From: Dysidea avara
Taxonomy: Eukaryota > Porifera > Demospongiae > Dictyoceratida > Dysideidae
Length of the DNA: 64,000 bases
Reading direction: 5' to 3'
Assembly: GCF_963678975.1 (NCBI RefSeq)
Contig: NC_089272.1
Location: 62,001 to 126,000, forward strand
Under the pieces are notes generated by a model that saw only the letters and a list, made by a program, of their open reading frames with translations, was not told where the DNA came from and searched no databases. Positions 1 to 13,190 of this stretch are shown piece by piece. The number at the start of each line of letters is the position of its first letter. Positions within the stretch are counted from its first letter, which is position 1. The translations under genes were made by a program, and so were the position numbers.

Positions 1-1028
1 AATTCATGTCTGCTGTTGTCTGCAGGCTTACATGGAGCCACGCCCACTAATCGAGTTCTAGTCTAGTCAGTAAGCCACACCCATTTGCATGAGTGGAACC
101 ACACTAATTTACCAGTTTCAGCAGTATCCACGAAGGTTTGTCAAAAACTTACTTCAACAACTGCTTAACCCAATGTTTGAAAATAATATTGACAAAATTT
201 AAATTTGGCGGTTTAGTGACGAATCGCCAATTCACCAAATTTAGTTCACCGCCAAATTTAATTGATATACGGTAACACTTAAAGCACCACCTATGTTTGT
301 GTGAACAAAAAATACAGCACTCGGAGAGCTGTGTTAGTCTCTCAACACACACCCTCGTACTGTATTTTCCGTACACACGCACGGCGGTGTTTTAATTATA
401 ACATGGTAAACAGGAGTACAGGTTGTGTTACATCATAGAAAATAGCAGTAACATTTTAGTATTTGTGATTACATGTACAGATCCTTGTTGTGTTTATCAC
501 AGTATAATTAGCACTATTGTATCACCACAATTTATATCACAATTATCACCTCTTCACACTGGTGCTGTGCCGTTAATCTTCTTGTTCACTATTTACAGCA
601 CACCATGTGCCAGTTGACTCACTGAAGTTCTCACTGACACAACAATCCAATTGCCTGCACTTCGTGATCACATAGATACAACCCACAATCAATTCACCTG
701 TAGAAATCGCAATCTGCATTGTACTTTATTTTTAACAAAAAGTCTATGAACATTTATAATAGACACAAAGCTAGTATGTGTAGAGTATTGAGTGTAGTTA
801 GAGTCATGATCTGTACAAATAACAATTTACTTAATACTTTATTGGGAATCAGAGGGTCATGGCCTTATATTGGTTATAGTATATTCACTGAGGTATATAG
901 TGGAACCTGGACCTTATCTGGATTATTGGTTAACCAAACTATGGAAATGACTGCTCTATTAGAGTAGTGACTGTTCTATTAGGGTAGTTAATAGTGCTGA
1001 TATTTTTCAAAATGTTCTTTATGTTATA

Positions 1029-1135
1029 GTTATATCCCGGTACGAGGGTGATATCATTGTTATTACACGAGTCCGAGGCGGAGCCGAGGACGAGTGTAAT
1101 AACAATGATATCATCCGAGTATACAGGATATAACT
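1029..1135. repeat. Foldback with GC-rich loop
   Basis: The arms ATATCATTGTTATTACAC and its complement meet at 1051-1068 and 1094-1111 around a GGCGGAGCC loop. The outer parts TTATATCC/GGATATAA also pair. Confidence 0.7.
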
Positions 1136-1140
1136 GTTTT

Positions 1141-1837
1141 ATATCCCAGTGCGCGGGAGTGCGCAGGAGTTTACGGATAGTAAATTAAGTTCCGGTTTGA
1201 GTTCCTGTCACTGTGCTCAAGATTTCTTCCGAATTGTGTGGAGATTCTACTTCGTAGCCGCAAGAGAGACCTTACATACTGCCTACAAACTGTAGCGAAG
1301 GGCGGTGTTATGAAGTAGCGGTTCCAGGTACGATTCGCCTTCGTCAGAAATTGGTATAGTGTTGTCGCGTGGTGTGCAAGAGAAAAATAAAGACCAACAA
1401 GTGGCTGCCATAGTCCAAGATAGAACGATGAAGCTAGAGGAAGTTAGTTCTCCACCATAGTGACCGTTGGGAGTGATTGCTGGAGCGAAAATCGTCACGT
1501 ACTATTCTTGACATTTGTTAAACTATCGTATTGGTAACTTGTAGTGTTATTGTGTAAAGGATTAACAGTTTTCTTGTAAGATTTAGCTAGTTTTAAGTGC
1601 TGTATTGGTGTGTTTTGTATCAATATTTCCTTATTTGGCTTTGTTCCATCGGTAAACAATGCCATTCGCGGTTATTATGATGTTACGAAAGAGACTGAGT
1701 GGCTCCACAACAGGGTGATAAGTTAGTTATCACTGGGTGATAACTAATATATCGTACAGTAGCAGCGCCGCTCTGTCTAACTGTATGGTAGTTATAACCC
1801 AGCGCGGCGCTTTGATACTCCCACGCACTGGGGTTTA
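1141..1837. mobile_element. Non-autonomous element with imperfect TIRs
   Basis: The left end ATCCCAGTGCGCGGGAGT and the right end ACTCCCACGCACTGGGGT are inverted repeats about 700 bp apart. No coding capacity is recognisable between them. Confidence 0.5.
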
Positions 1838-2078
1838 AGGTGATTTATACATAGTTTCAGAGATATAGACTTTTCAGACTTAGGGGACCACCCCTGGTCC
1901 CAAGGGGTTCGGATAACTGAGGTTCCACTGTAATTCTTATAACACCAAATTGCTTATGCATACAGAGTTGTGTTTTATTGTTGCTAGTGAACATACTTCA
2001 AGTCTACCACAAGTCTATTATAGTCATATTATAGGCTTGTGTATGGATAACCTGATAACGATTTCTCTTGTTATGTAG

Positions 2079-5000
2079 CTCTATGCTGTTAGTGGTAGTC
2101 ATGGTGACAGAACTTCTATTGGTTATATCATGCTAGACCTGCGAATGGCCACACCCAAGGGACACAGCCAATGGTGAGGTCATGTGATCTGATCATGTGA
2201 CATCACATGAACCTGCAGGTATGGACTGTTGAACTGTCAGTATCCACAGCAACGACCACAACTCTATGTTACCATGACAACTGAACAGGATCATGTGAAC
2301 AGTCAGGATACAGTAGGTCAGTGATATTTGTTACTATGGAAACCACCATGTCCATATTTGTGAGTCAGGGGTCTAAATATGTGTACACTAATACCATAGA
2401 CAAGTGTCCTGATTATCAAGGTGTCCTGATTTCAGAGGTGTACACTGGTACTGATTTCTAAGTATAAGTACTCATGTAGTTGGACCAATGTCTGGTAGAC
2501 ATGTTTGGTAGACATTTCTAGTAGACATTTCTGAGGGATAAGTTTTCACTTGTACAACAACAAGCATTTACAACTCAGTACCATCCCAAGAAAATCATAC
2601 AGTACTGTATAGTAGGGACCACAAAGGAGTAAGCATGGCCCACAAATTAATATCACCCAAAAACCAGCCTCAATTTTTCCGGACGACGATAAGGCAGTAT
2701 TGGTTAGGTAAAACTAAGCCCAAAGAAGTCTTCCCGAAACACTTTCAACAAGTTGCTACAGAATTTTTTTTGTTTAACGGAATTTTCTACTGAGTAAGTA
2801 AGTAACTGACTGACTGATTGATGCTTTCAGACAAGCGTAACTAAATAACGGCTAAGGCTATGGGCTTGATTTTTTCACTGTTCGACATCACTTCGGCGCA
2901 AGAGGTGCCTTTTGGCATACCGCGCGGTACGTACAATGCATTCTTCATGGACTTACCAGTGTCCTCCTTTGTGTCCCATTCATCTTCGCTGACAGTAAAA
3001 GGTGTCGATTTGGCAGTAGTGCGTGATGGCTTCCCTTCGTAATGGAAATTGTCCATGCTTTTCATAGTGGCTGCTTTGATTGCAGAGGTGCTTTTCAAAC
3101 AGTTCTTGATTCGTACTGCTGTGTAACGGGTTGAACATAGCCGACAACGAAGCGTAGTGGATACTTCACTTTTCAGACGATAATTGATATAGATGGAGTC
3201 ATAGAGCCATTTCTTTCTTATAATGCAGAATGCGTGGGTTCACCATTCTATTTGGCAAAAAAGTTAACAAACAAGTACACAGAAAAATTTGGAATTTTCA
3301 ACTAGAGTAGGGACCATAGCACATCGATAAAAAGTACTAAAACAAGTTGGAGTAGTGCACGATATTAAATTACAGTAAAACAATAAAAAAGTGTTATATC
3401 CCTACTGTATATCTTTTCAGCTCATTCTAAGTGTTTTGAAAATTTGCAAGATGAAGAGTGGCTGCTTGAGTGACACTCATCAACACCCATGATGTTTGTG
3501 TTGTCCGGAATATAAACTATTATTATCACCAATCTTAATCCCTGAACTATTGTCATCACCCTTAGGAAGCTTTGATCCTTGACTTGTCCTAAAAATATCT
3601 TTGACCATTTTGATATTTGACTTGCCCTAAACACATCACTTGACCCGATTCTATTGTATTTCCATAAAATCATCAATGCTTGTCATTGGAAATGTTTTTC
3701 ACTTTGACAGAAGCCATAGGTCAGAATACATGATATAGCCCTTTTGACTATATAATAATATTTGCTTGCTACACTAATGGTTTTTGATGTATTCTAACTA
3801 TTTTACTCAGTGACTGCTGGAAAAGAGTTGCCAGGGGCAACAACGATGACCCTAGAACTTGATGAAGAACAAGGATATTACACCTTAGGGCATGTTACCA
3901 TGGATACATCAGTTTATGTGTTATCAGTAACAATCACGTCAGCTAGTAGATTATCTCAGGTATGTCTGTCCGTTTGTGTGTCTGCAAATGTGGACCCTTA
4001 GACACTTTTGGAATGGAAGTTGTGTATGTCATTATTAGTGTACAAAATCCCTCCACAACCTTTGATTATTATATTCTTGTTTTGCCTCACTGCATTGATA
4101 CAGTTTGACTTAAACTACTTCACTACAACATTTTAAATAGTGTTCCACCAATAATACCATACCTGTTTCACTGCCCGTACAAAAGTCTCAATAGTAGCAG
4201 TGAAATTTATCCTGTATTTCACTGACAGCAGTGAAAAAGTTGTAATTGCAATTTCATTGGCTAGAATTTATGTTAACAATGTAGCGCCAATTAGTGTCGA
4301 CGCGTGTTTAGTACATAGTGACAAATTGCGTACATAGCAAAGCTAATGGACAGCATGTGCATATGCAGCGAGTATGGTATTAACTGGGAATAGCATGGGT
4401 AGCAGTGAAATTTGGGATAAATACCACTCTTGTTGTATTGGAAATGGTAAATTTCACTCGGCTTCGCCTCGTGAAATTTATCCCCATTTCCAATACAACA
4501 CTCGTGATATTTATCCCAAATTTCACTGCTACCCATGCTATTACTAGTACTAATCAAATCGGTATCAAATTGGAGCCAATATTTGCCATTTTGGTATTGA
4601 TCGGTATCAGTTATTTAGGTATTCCGATACTGAATAATAGCCAATCACACCAACCATCATCATGAACATTATACTAGGAAAACTCGGGATATAACAGGTT
4701 TGAAATAGTGTTATTCTAGCATAAATTGAAGGTGCAGTTTGCTAAACATTGAGTAACTGCAACTTGTTATGTTTTCTAGAAATACTCTAATAGAACAGTC
4801 ACTGCATAGCAATTATTCTAATAGAGCAGTCATGTTGAGGTGTGTATTAATGCAACTAGTATAATACAATATAGCCATTAACAAGTATATTGGTAAAATT
4901 CACAGCTGGGTATTGGTATCGAATTGGTAGGTATTTTTCTGTATCAGTAGAAGATTAGCTTCAATATTATACAAGTTTAACTGTTTCCGGTAAAACAACA

Positions 5001-8000
5001 GTAAACTTTGTTTTGTAACCATCTCAGCCAAAAACATGGATCAGACTCAAATAGTGAAACATGTGATATCCACTTCCTTTTCTAATCCCAATAAGTGCAA
5101 TTGTATCCTCTGTGTGTGTGTGTGTTTGCGTGTGTCCGTGTGTATCCATATGTTTTAAGTGTCCATTTCACCTATGTGTTTGTCTGTCTGTGTGTCTGAC
5201 TTGTCATTTTGTGACTGCGTTTTTCTACAGTTATCTGATGGTTACCACAGTGATTTGATATCAGAAGACAAACAACCAGCATATTATTTCTACTACTCAT
5301 TACTAGGCAATGACATCACTAATGGAGCATTCTACAGTTTGGCTTGTCCAAGTTTCCGCCCAGAGAGAGCATCAATTAGAATAAAGAGTGACCGACCAAC
5401 TCTGAACACCTTCATAGCTGGATTAGCTGATCTGAAAGTAAAACAGCTAGTAAATCTTTTGATGTGCTTTTATTAGAATAATTTGTTGATAGGTGCATTT
5501 GTATGCTGGTAAAATCTTATTGGCTGTTGCTAAGATACCTGTCAACCCCTTGTCAACTGTTACCACAGTAACAGCTGAGTACCCACTGGAGACCCAGCAG
5601 AAATATGTTGCTATGGAAACATGTCCAGTTGTTGCAGTAACACTAGTCTTGGACACAGATTTTAGTAACCAAGTGATTGTAGCCAATCAAAATCAAGAAC
5701 AATCACCTTTAATGTCACCATTGGCAACAGCACTCGATAAACATGACACTTCTAGTAGTAGTAGTAGTGTAGGTACTGGTCATAGCAACAGTATTGGTAG
5801 TCATGACAACAGTGTGCAGTATGCTAGACGTAGTCTAGTGGAACAGTTCAGCCAAGTTACCATGGAAACTGGAAACCAATCATTGGATGAGTCTAGTGAC
5901 CACCTTACAACTCCGCCCCCAACTTCATCCAATCAAATTCAAGTGTCATCTGGAGCTCCTATTTCTAGTACATCAATTTTTTTAACCAATCAAATCCCAC
6001 CATCAGTTACAACCAATCAAATTCCATCAATTACAACCAATCAAAATTCATCATCAGCAATTACTGCCAATCAAATCCCAGTTACAGCAAATCAAATCCT
6101 ATCATCTATTACAACCAATCATATTCCATCATTTGATTCAACCAATCAGGATGCTCATCATTATTGTGTTGCTATTGATATACGGTCGCTACGGTTACTA
6201 TTGGATCATGTTAACAACAGTATGATCAGTGGTCGCTATTGGTACCAGTTCTTTGGCACACCACAACCTGTATTGTTACCTCCAATTAATGCCACCCCCT
6301 TTGTGGAGTGTCCATTTGAGCGTTCATTGTGTGCATTTGATTTTGGCACCACCAGAGAGGTATTATTGACACAGTTGAGTAACGTCCCTTTGATAGTGGA
6401 GCTGGTGCAGAATGCAGCTGTGATGGGAGGGGCTGAAGTGATGATGTCATCAGTTTTGAATCAGCCAATAGAAATGGTTGGTGCTGAGGGTAGTGTTAGT
6501 CGTCAGTGTGTTGACATGAGAAGTGGAGTAACATCATCGTAAGTGTGTGTGTTGTATGTCATCCTCCTCAAGCCAGTAGCTAGCCTCACAGGCCAAGTAG
6601 TTACTTTACCAGGAACCCTGTCCCTGTAATGATATAATCTTGCGTTGTTTACTTGTAGTCATGACAACAAGCTGATTGGTGAACTGCACATTGTGATCTC
6701 ACTAGAGGATCATGGCCATATCCAGTCACATGATCCTCTTGTAGCATCACACGATCCCATAATCAAATCACACAATCCTACAGTACCACAGCCAGGTCAG
6801 TAGCTATGTTTATCCTAGTAGTCATGGTTACATCATTAGTGTTAAGAGATGATCCAGAGTATCGTGTTGCCATGGAACTGGAGGTGTGGCGTGCTGAACA
6901 GGAAGATCTATTCATCAAACAGGTTGTACTAGATCCCATGATCTGGTAATGACACCATTGTTACCATAGTTACAGCAACGAGAGGCAGATCACATGAGAC
7001 TACTAGCCGAGGAGTGGAGACAGAGAGAGAAACAAAGGGATCATGTGATCCAGACAAAGGTTGCTTCCTACCACAAGTTACAAGAACAGTTACAACAATC
7101 ACTGGATCATGTGATCCAGCAACGACAACACCTGGAGGCATGGCAACAAGAAGTGGGTGTGTCCAGATTATGTATGTTCATTGGTTATATACCGTTAACC
7201 ATAGTTACAGAAATTAGAGAAGTCTCTTCAAGAAGAGCGACGTAATTTGACATCACAACTTGAAGATGTTTCTAATAAATTGGAGCAGGAGTATGAGCAT
7301 AAAATGAGAATGGAACAGTAAGTAAAAAAATAGGGGGAGGAATTGGTATTGGAATGGATTATAAAGATGGAATTGGAATGTAATGTATAGTAATAAAACA
7401 CACTTGCATGGCTCGGATTGTACATGATGGTTTCTTATGTACTAACTAACAGGCTGTTCTCCATATCACAACATGTAGTAATAGAGCCTGGGATAACCCT
7501 AGTTGTGTATATAAGCCATTGGGTACATCCAACATGGTCCCCTATACTGTTACAGCAGTCATCATGGTACTATAATACAGGGGCTGCAAGGCCGGAGGAG
7601 ACGGTCTAGTTGGTCAGGCCTGAGCCGGACCAATAGTCTGGAGCTGAACCAACTAGCTGACATATTACTCCCATGTAATCTTTGGACGGTCATATCACAT
7701 GTAGCTACGTACATTTTACAGTTGTTATTGAAAATGCATGACACGAGTAGTTACTTAGTTTCTCAGCCTAACTAAAGCACAGAACTACACGTATAGTACC
7801 TCCAATTACCTTACAGTACAGCATAGCATTCGTATCGTTTTGTATGGAAATGATTGTGGGTTCTACGTACAGTATCACGTGTGCTGACAGTTGGCATTTA
7901 TTACATGTAAGGCAGGTGCCTTCTTTCATTCTAAACCAGCACACTTATATCACAATTCAATCTTCATAAAATAAGCTTAATCATTAGTATTCCTTGGCTT

Positions 8001-11000
8001 GTCTCTCTTGGCTTCTTTTACTGGGTGAAGGGCTGGCAGTGACAAACCAGGTGACTCATTCCGCAGCAAGAAGCTGTACACCCATACATTACATGGCGGC
8101 CATCTGGATGAGATGTTGAGTACAAAACACTCCTTTTCAACTACCCACTTGTCCTGTTGAGATACTGAGCAAACTCTCAGTCTCACCCATATCGCGCCAT
8201 TTTCAAATACTGATTGGTCTCGTGACTATCCACCAGTATATTATTTACGTGATGATCCGTTCACTTCCTACAAATCAGTATAGTAGTATACTGTGTAGCT
8301 GTGCAGCGTAGCTTTTTATTGTAGCTGACTAGCTGTGTGAATTCACTGTATAGCTATACAGCTAACTGCCTAGTCGATTAATTATATCCTAGCTAAAGGG
8401 GGCCATGCTGCATGGGTTCCTTGTAAAGTCAAGGGAAAAGTTGCAAGTTGCTAGCTAGTTTTACTTCAAAAATTTAGTATCAACTTTAAATTTTAAGGCG
8501 TTTTCAAACCTTTAAATTGAAAAAAGTTCCTGGGGGTTGCACCCCCAGAACTTCTATTACGGAATAATTATCAAACTTGTCCACATGGGTAAAATTCACA
8601 TTGAGAAGTTATAACTATTACTTAACAAAAGATAAAGTCAGTCTAATGAGCTAATCCTACCCTCTGCACAAACAAGGTCAATAGCTGCAGACTCTTTAAA
8701 GCTAAAGCGATGGTAGGAAGATCTAGAACCTCTCAAACAAGTGATGGCTGCACGAAGTAGTGAAAAACTCAGTTTACATCTTAACCAGTGCAGGGTCATG
8801 CTGTAAGACTGTCCATTTTTTTCTGACAGCAGAGTGGCTATTCTCTTGTACACTACTGTGGCCAGGGATCCCATGCCTCCAGTACATGAAAACACTAAGG
8901 GAGAGAATATCCCATGCTCCACCTCACGGATCCTTTCTTCATATTTCCTCTTCTTCTCTAGCTCCGCACGCCTGTAACACTGGGGTAAAGACACTGAACA
9001 GTGTGTGGGAGCAAAAGGATTAAACACCTTTACATCAAAGTATGCCTTCTGACCGCGTTCCCAAAAACCATTGGCCACAACATCAAGACGGGCCCCATCC
9101 TCAACATTAGCTGATCTATACTGAAAAGATTCTCCTGAGAGTGGCTGTAAGGATGGTTCAACTTCAACACTATGACACAGCTCAGTTAATAATCCAGCAG
9201 TAATGTCTCAAAGCTCGTTATGACGAACTATAGGGAGACCACCACAGGGACAACAAAGGGCATGCTCAACAGAGAATAGCTTGCCACACACACAATTGGA
9301 AGGCAACAGTGGTGGTCGCCAGCCATATCGAAGACACAAGGTGTCACGAAAAGCACCTTTGTGTAAACAAAAACCATGGTCAGATAAAGGTAGAGCAGCC
9401 ACCCAGCTAGAGGAGCCCTTTTCAGAAGATAACATGATCGATCTATGTAATGATGGTGATAGCACAGGTAGCAGGGCATCACAGGAGTTGATGATAGACT
9501 GGTGATGCGTATCCAAAATTGTTCTCCTTGCCTCAATCTGTGAAGACAACACCTCAACTGAGTAAGCATGAGACTGCTGTATAATAAGGTGAACTAGAGG
9601 AGTGGTAACCCTAACGGAAGCAGCATACTGAAATAATGAGTAATTGACAGGATCGACAACCCCCAGACCTCCCAGTCTGGTTGGCAGAGCAAACAGGTTT
9701 CGTTCAATATCACTAAACGATGGCTGACCAGTCAAGTTGGGTAAAAATCTACAACGAATGGTTTCTTCTAGAGGAGTTTAAAAAGGTTGAATATTAGGAG
9801 TGCATCTCATTAGAAAATTCCATTTGCCTATAAATCCATGTGTAAATGCAGCAAATGCAGCTTGAGGATGGGTAACAGAGATGTCTGACAGCTGCTGCAA
9901 CTCTTTGATCCAAGATGTTACTTGTTTCTCTACAAAGGAGGCGACAAAGGAAGGAGAGCCTAAAGCAGCACCGAGATGACGCTTTCCATCTGATGTTATA
10001 GAGATGCCAGTCCCCTCAAAAGCAGAAGCTGCTGCATCATGCATTCCTTCCTTCACAATAATGCAAGTTTTAGAAGGACCAGAACTTCTAATTGCTATAA
10101 CTAAATGAACCATACACTGAGCAAATTTCATGCTGTGTCCCCTGTATGTCAGGTCTACAATTATACATAGTATAGAGAGTCTGAAGACCAACAGATAGGC
10201 TTGAGCATATTTATAATAGCTAGCTAGCAGTGAAATATCACTAAAATTGCATATTTGAGTGTCTAATTTTCAAAAATTTCCTGTGGGGGCATGCCCCCAG
10301 ACCCCCCTAGAATGCTCATGCTTTGCACTTTGCAGAGTTTGCTGTGCACACTGTGCAGCAACTCCTCTCTCATTGGCATGTATATAGTAACAATTTCAAC
10401 ATTATAGTCAATGGCCTGACCAACTCAATTTTCCCTCCTCCAGCCCTGGGCTGCAACAAAATAATATTTTGATATTTACTTGTTATTTGGAATTTGCCAT
10501 TGAGGTATTTGTTTACTAGTATATTAATGTGTAGTGTAGATCTAGTTAGATATATATTACCAGCCATATTTCTGCTGTTCTGCTGGTTGTAAGACAATCA
10601 CAGCATTAATTTTACAAATGTCATGCAAAACCCAGCTACTTTTTTCCCAAACTTACTTCTTTGCTGTCTAGGAGACCGTTTAATTGTATTTCATTGTTAT
10701 GCATCCCCCCCTCCCCCGGTGATCTCCATACACTTACTGGAGATTTGACATCTACATCTTGCCCCACCCCTGGGGCTTTTGACAGTGGCAGTTTACTGGA
10801 CCAAAAATTATTTAATAGGTAAATCAACCTCTTTTGAGGTGAGGAGTTGGCGGGGTTTTGACAAACTTCTTAGCCCTAGTAGTGGGGGAATTTGACACTA
10901 GACTTTGTTAAATCCCCTATATTCCCCCAGGGTAGGGCATGACATTGATCACTTAACTATAATACATCCACCTCTTCCTTGCTCCTATATAGATTGTCTT

Positions 11001-12066
11001 CTGATTGGGAACATCACCCCAAGATCTAGACCTCTTATAGCCCCTAACTAGACTGTATTCATGTCCTGAGTTTCTGGTGGCATTTTGTGACCACTGCTAA
11101 ATATCCCATAGTAATTATTACTATCCTAAGGCTATTAGTATCACTGTTAGGCTAGAGACAGCACTTTTCCATTGTATGTACAGCAAGGTATATATATATT
11201 CATCTTTGAGAGTATTTCTTGCTGTAGTTTAACATTATATTTTGGGAGTGATATTGTTCCATTGTCATGACAAGTTATCTGCCCTCAGGCTACACTCACA
11301 AGAGTTACAATCTCAAGTTACTAAACTGACCAATCAGTTATCAGATGCTGAGCGACTTCTAGCCAATAGGACAGCAGAGCTACAGACACACCTTCAAACG
11401 ACTGGTATCATGACGGTGGGGGGTGGTGATGCCAAATTACAAGCACAAGTAAACACGTTGCTATTGGAGAAGGTGGGTGTGTCATGATTACATAACTTGA
11501 CATCACATGGGGTTACAGTCCCAATTAGAACACAAGTTATCATCAGCTAATAAGTCACGACACCATTATAAGGAGCAGTGGAGTCATGCCCTCAGGGAAC
11601 TAGCTCACATGCGGCAACAGGAGGCATCAGCCTCAAGGCAGAGATTACGTCAACAGGAACAAGAGTTGGATCACATGAGACAACAACTATTGAGTCACTC
11701 CCACCAGCAGGTAATGATGATGTTGTTTACCGCACCCACTATAACCACACACTCCTAGCTACTACGTGATGATGTGGAACAGTTAAAGAGTGAAACTGAG
11801 AGGTGGGTGTGTCTGTGGTTGTCATGGTAATGTTACTCAATTACAGACTACAACAGAACGTGGTTACCAAGGCAACATCATCATCACCAGGGCAACGACC
11901 ATTAATCACCCAAACAACTACAGGAGATGATATAGCAAGGTGGATAGAAGAAAGAGACATCTTATTACAAACTGGATTATACTCTAGTGATGATGCTACC
12001 ATTACTAGACTGGATCACCAGATCCGTACAGCTATGGCTGTTAAACACAACCACCCTGTAACATAG
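2079..12066 (+). CDS. CEP120: CEP120, centrosomal protein of 120 kDa (5' incomplete)
   Basis: CEP120 acts at centrioles, where it binds tubulin and promotes centriole elongation and cilium assembly. I join 13 exons: 2079-2173, 2219-2316, 3811-3959, 5231-5437, 5493-6538, 6659-6795, 6849-6922, 6976-7152, 7211-7317, 11289-11472, 11519-11710, 11759-11802 and 11847-12066. All junctions are GT-AG and keep phase, giving 909 codons plus a stop. The end of C2A (IGYIMLDLR), C2B (YYFYYSLLGND, FRPERASIRIKS) and C2C (YWYQFFGTPQP, AFDFGTTRE) are visible. A long coiled coil follows, then the family's C-terminal block (IEERDILLQTGLYS, RLDHQIRTAM). The C2B-C2C linker has a run of repeated TNQI-type units. The first ~75 residues (start of C2A) were not found and are probably upstream. 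Full length would be near the usual ~985 residues. Identity is firm; the 2316 donor was chosen by phase. Confidence 0.93.
2612..3405. mobile_element. Dispersed GTAGGGA-ended element, copy 1
   Basis: Begins GTAGGGACCAC and ends TATATCCCTAC. It matches 30142-30938 almost throughout, including an ACTG tandem and a conserved minus-strand ORF (3098-2841). It lies in a CEP120 intron. Confidence 0.75.
4390..4541. repeat. Foldback element with GGCTTCGCC loop
   Basis: ATAGCATGGGTAGCAGTGAA pairs with its complement at the other end. The arms run about 70 bp to a GGCTTCGCC centre. It lies in a CEP120 intron. Confidence 0.8.
7318..11288 (+). other. CEP120: 4-kb CEP120 intron
   Basis: The acceptor CCCTCAG at 11282-11288 was placed by phase and by the coiled-coil alignment. 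Besides the RT relic, it contains two segments with short G/C-rich inverted repeats (8525-8555, 10280-10310) and, at 10.62-10.95 kb, a decayed reverse-oriented copy of the MITE at 14971-15248. Confidence 0.6.
8638..10191 (-). pseudogene. Reverse-transcriptase-type retroelement relic (C-terminal half)
   Basis: Three minus-strand blocks in order, 10191-9778, 9735-9208 and 9078-8638, are in different frames and make up the end of one protein. The first has the post-catalytic region seen in invertebrate RT proteins (GKRHLGAALGS, HPQAAFAAFTHG). The second has LPTRLGGLGVVDP, then HKGAFRDTLCLRYGW and a Cys/His cluster (CVCGKLFSVEHALCC). The third has AYFDVKVFNPFAPTH, EHGIFSPLVFSCTGGMG and WLRCKLSFSLLRAA. 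The RT palm with its catalytic Asp pair is absent. Frameshifts between blocks mark it as dead. It lies antisense in the CEP120 intron 7318-11288. The clade of element is uncertain. Confidence 0.75.
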
Positions 12067-13190
12067 TCAATATATTATAATATTGTATGGGAAAATAATG
12101 GAACTCTATGGACACTGCTGAGGTTGTCCTGACGTAAATTGTATTGGTCCATAGGGACCTCGCTCAGACGTTAGTTTAAACATAGTGTCTATGGTTGAAA
12201 GTACAATGACAAGTGTCCTTTTCACCTACTACTTGGTGGTGTGGTGGGTAGTAGCACCACAAATATAGCGTGAGCTGAACCATAGATAATAGACACCATA
12301 GGTATGGGGTGTCTATTATCTATGGTTGAACCAATTTACCCGGCCCGTGCTCACGAGTTAAACTGTGCGTGAAACAGTTAGAATATACGGATGGCGTTGT
12401 TAGCTGCGTGTCGAGGTTCCAGGCTGGCTATACCGGGTAAGTGAAGAGGTGTAGGGTTGGTATGAAGATCCGTGTATTAACTTGGTTTATCCCTAATATG
12501 AATACAAACTTGAGTGTGCAATAATATTGTAACATTTAAGCAGGGAGTCCATTCACCTTTTCCAGTGGAGCCCTGATAACAGCATACAGCAAAACAACCT
12601 TTCTTGTCTGATCCGTAAGGGAGGGAACCGTACCTTCCTCCACACGTGAAGGTGTACAATTGGTCCAATGAGTAAGTTGAATGACCTATTGAGGACTGGA
12701 TATCATCAGCCAGTATATATACCCATAGATTTATAAACCCCAGGTACCTGGGATTATGATATGCCTCACCTCTAGGGCCATCATTCCTGTACCTGACAGT
12801 TGATTCTGAGCCACAAATACCAGTATCTTGTCCCATTGATCCATATTGTTCACTAAATTACTATAACAACTTTGACCATGCTGAGAAAACAGTTTGTTGC
12901 TCATCATAGCCTTGGTCATCAAACGTTTGCTTCAATTGCAGTTGCAAATTGTGATACAGTGGAGATTCGTCACCAAATTTGTCCCCTATAACTAGGTAGT
13001 GGTAGTCTCATTCCCAGAATGGTGTTTTCCTTTTTGCATTTGGGTGGGCTCTGGACACAATGGAAATTTGCGACAAGGTCAATAGTCCAGACATGAAGAC
13101 TATAGTACTACCACATGTGTGACATCACATTGTAATTACAGTTCAGGTATACTATGCACACAATAATGACATCATTGTATTGTGGTGTAT
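12067..13190. other. CEP120-SDHD interval
   Basis: It must contain the SDHD promoter and perhaps an earlier SDHD exon. A minus-strand open frame (12836-12477) is Cys-rich but matches no family I know. No poly(A) signal AATAAA was seen just after CEP120. Confidence 0.4.
12275..12331. repeat. Short perfect hairpin
   Basis: AACCATAGATAATAGACACC and its complement are separated by about 9 bases, between CEP120 and SDHD. Confidence 0.8.

Larger units (their letters stand above)
1..2078. other. No gene recognised; MITE-like palindromes
   Basis: I searched for the missing CEP120 exons and found none. It holds a small foldback (196-266), a pair of the 19-base motif (948-986), two elements listed separately, and a Tigger-like fragment (1870-1935). 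Confidence 0.5.

Noticed and set aside
2860..3042. Plus-strand ORF with a FPS ending as a CEP120 exon
   Set aside because: It belongs to a dispersed element repeated at 30.1 kb, and CEP120 splices over it in phase from 2316 to 3811.
12477..12836. 119-codon Cys-rich minus-strand frame
   Set aside because: No family recognised, no splice-linked partner, and it lies in the likely SDHD promoter region. Kept only as a note.
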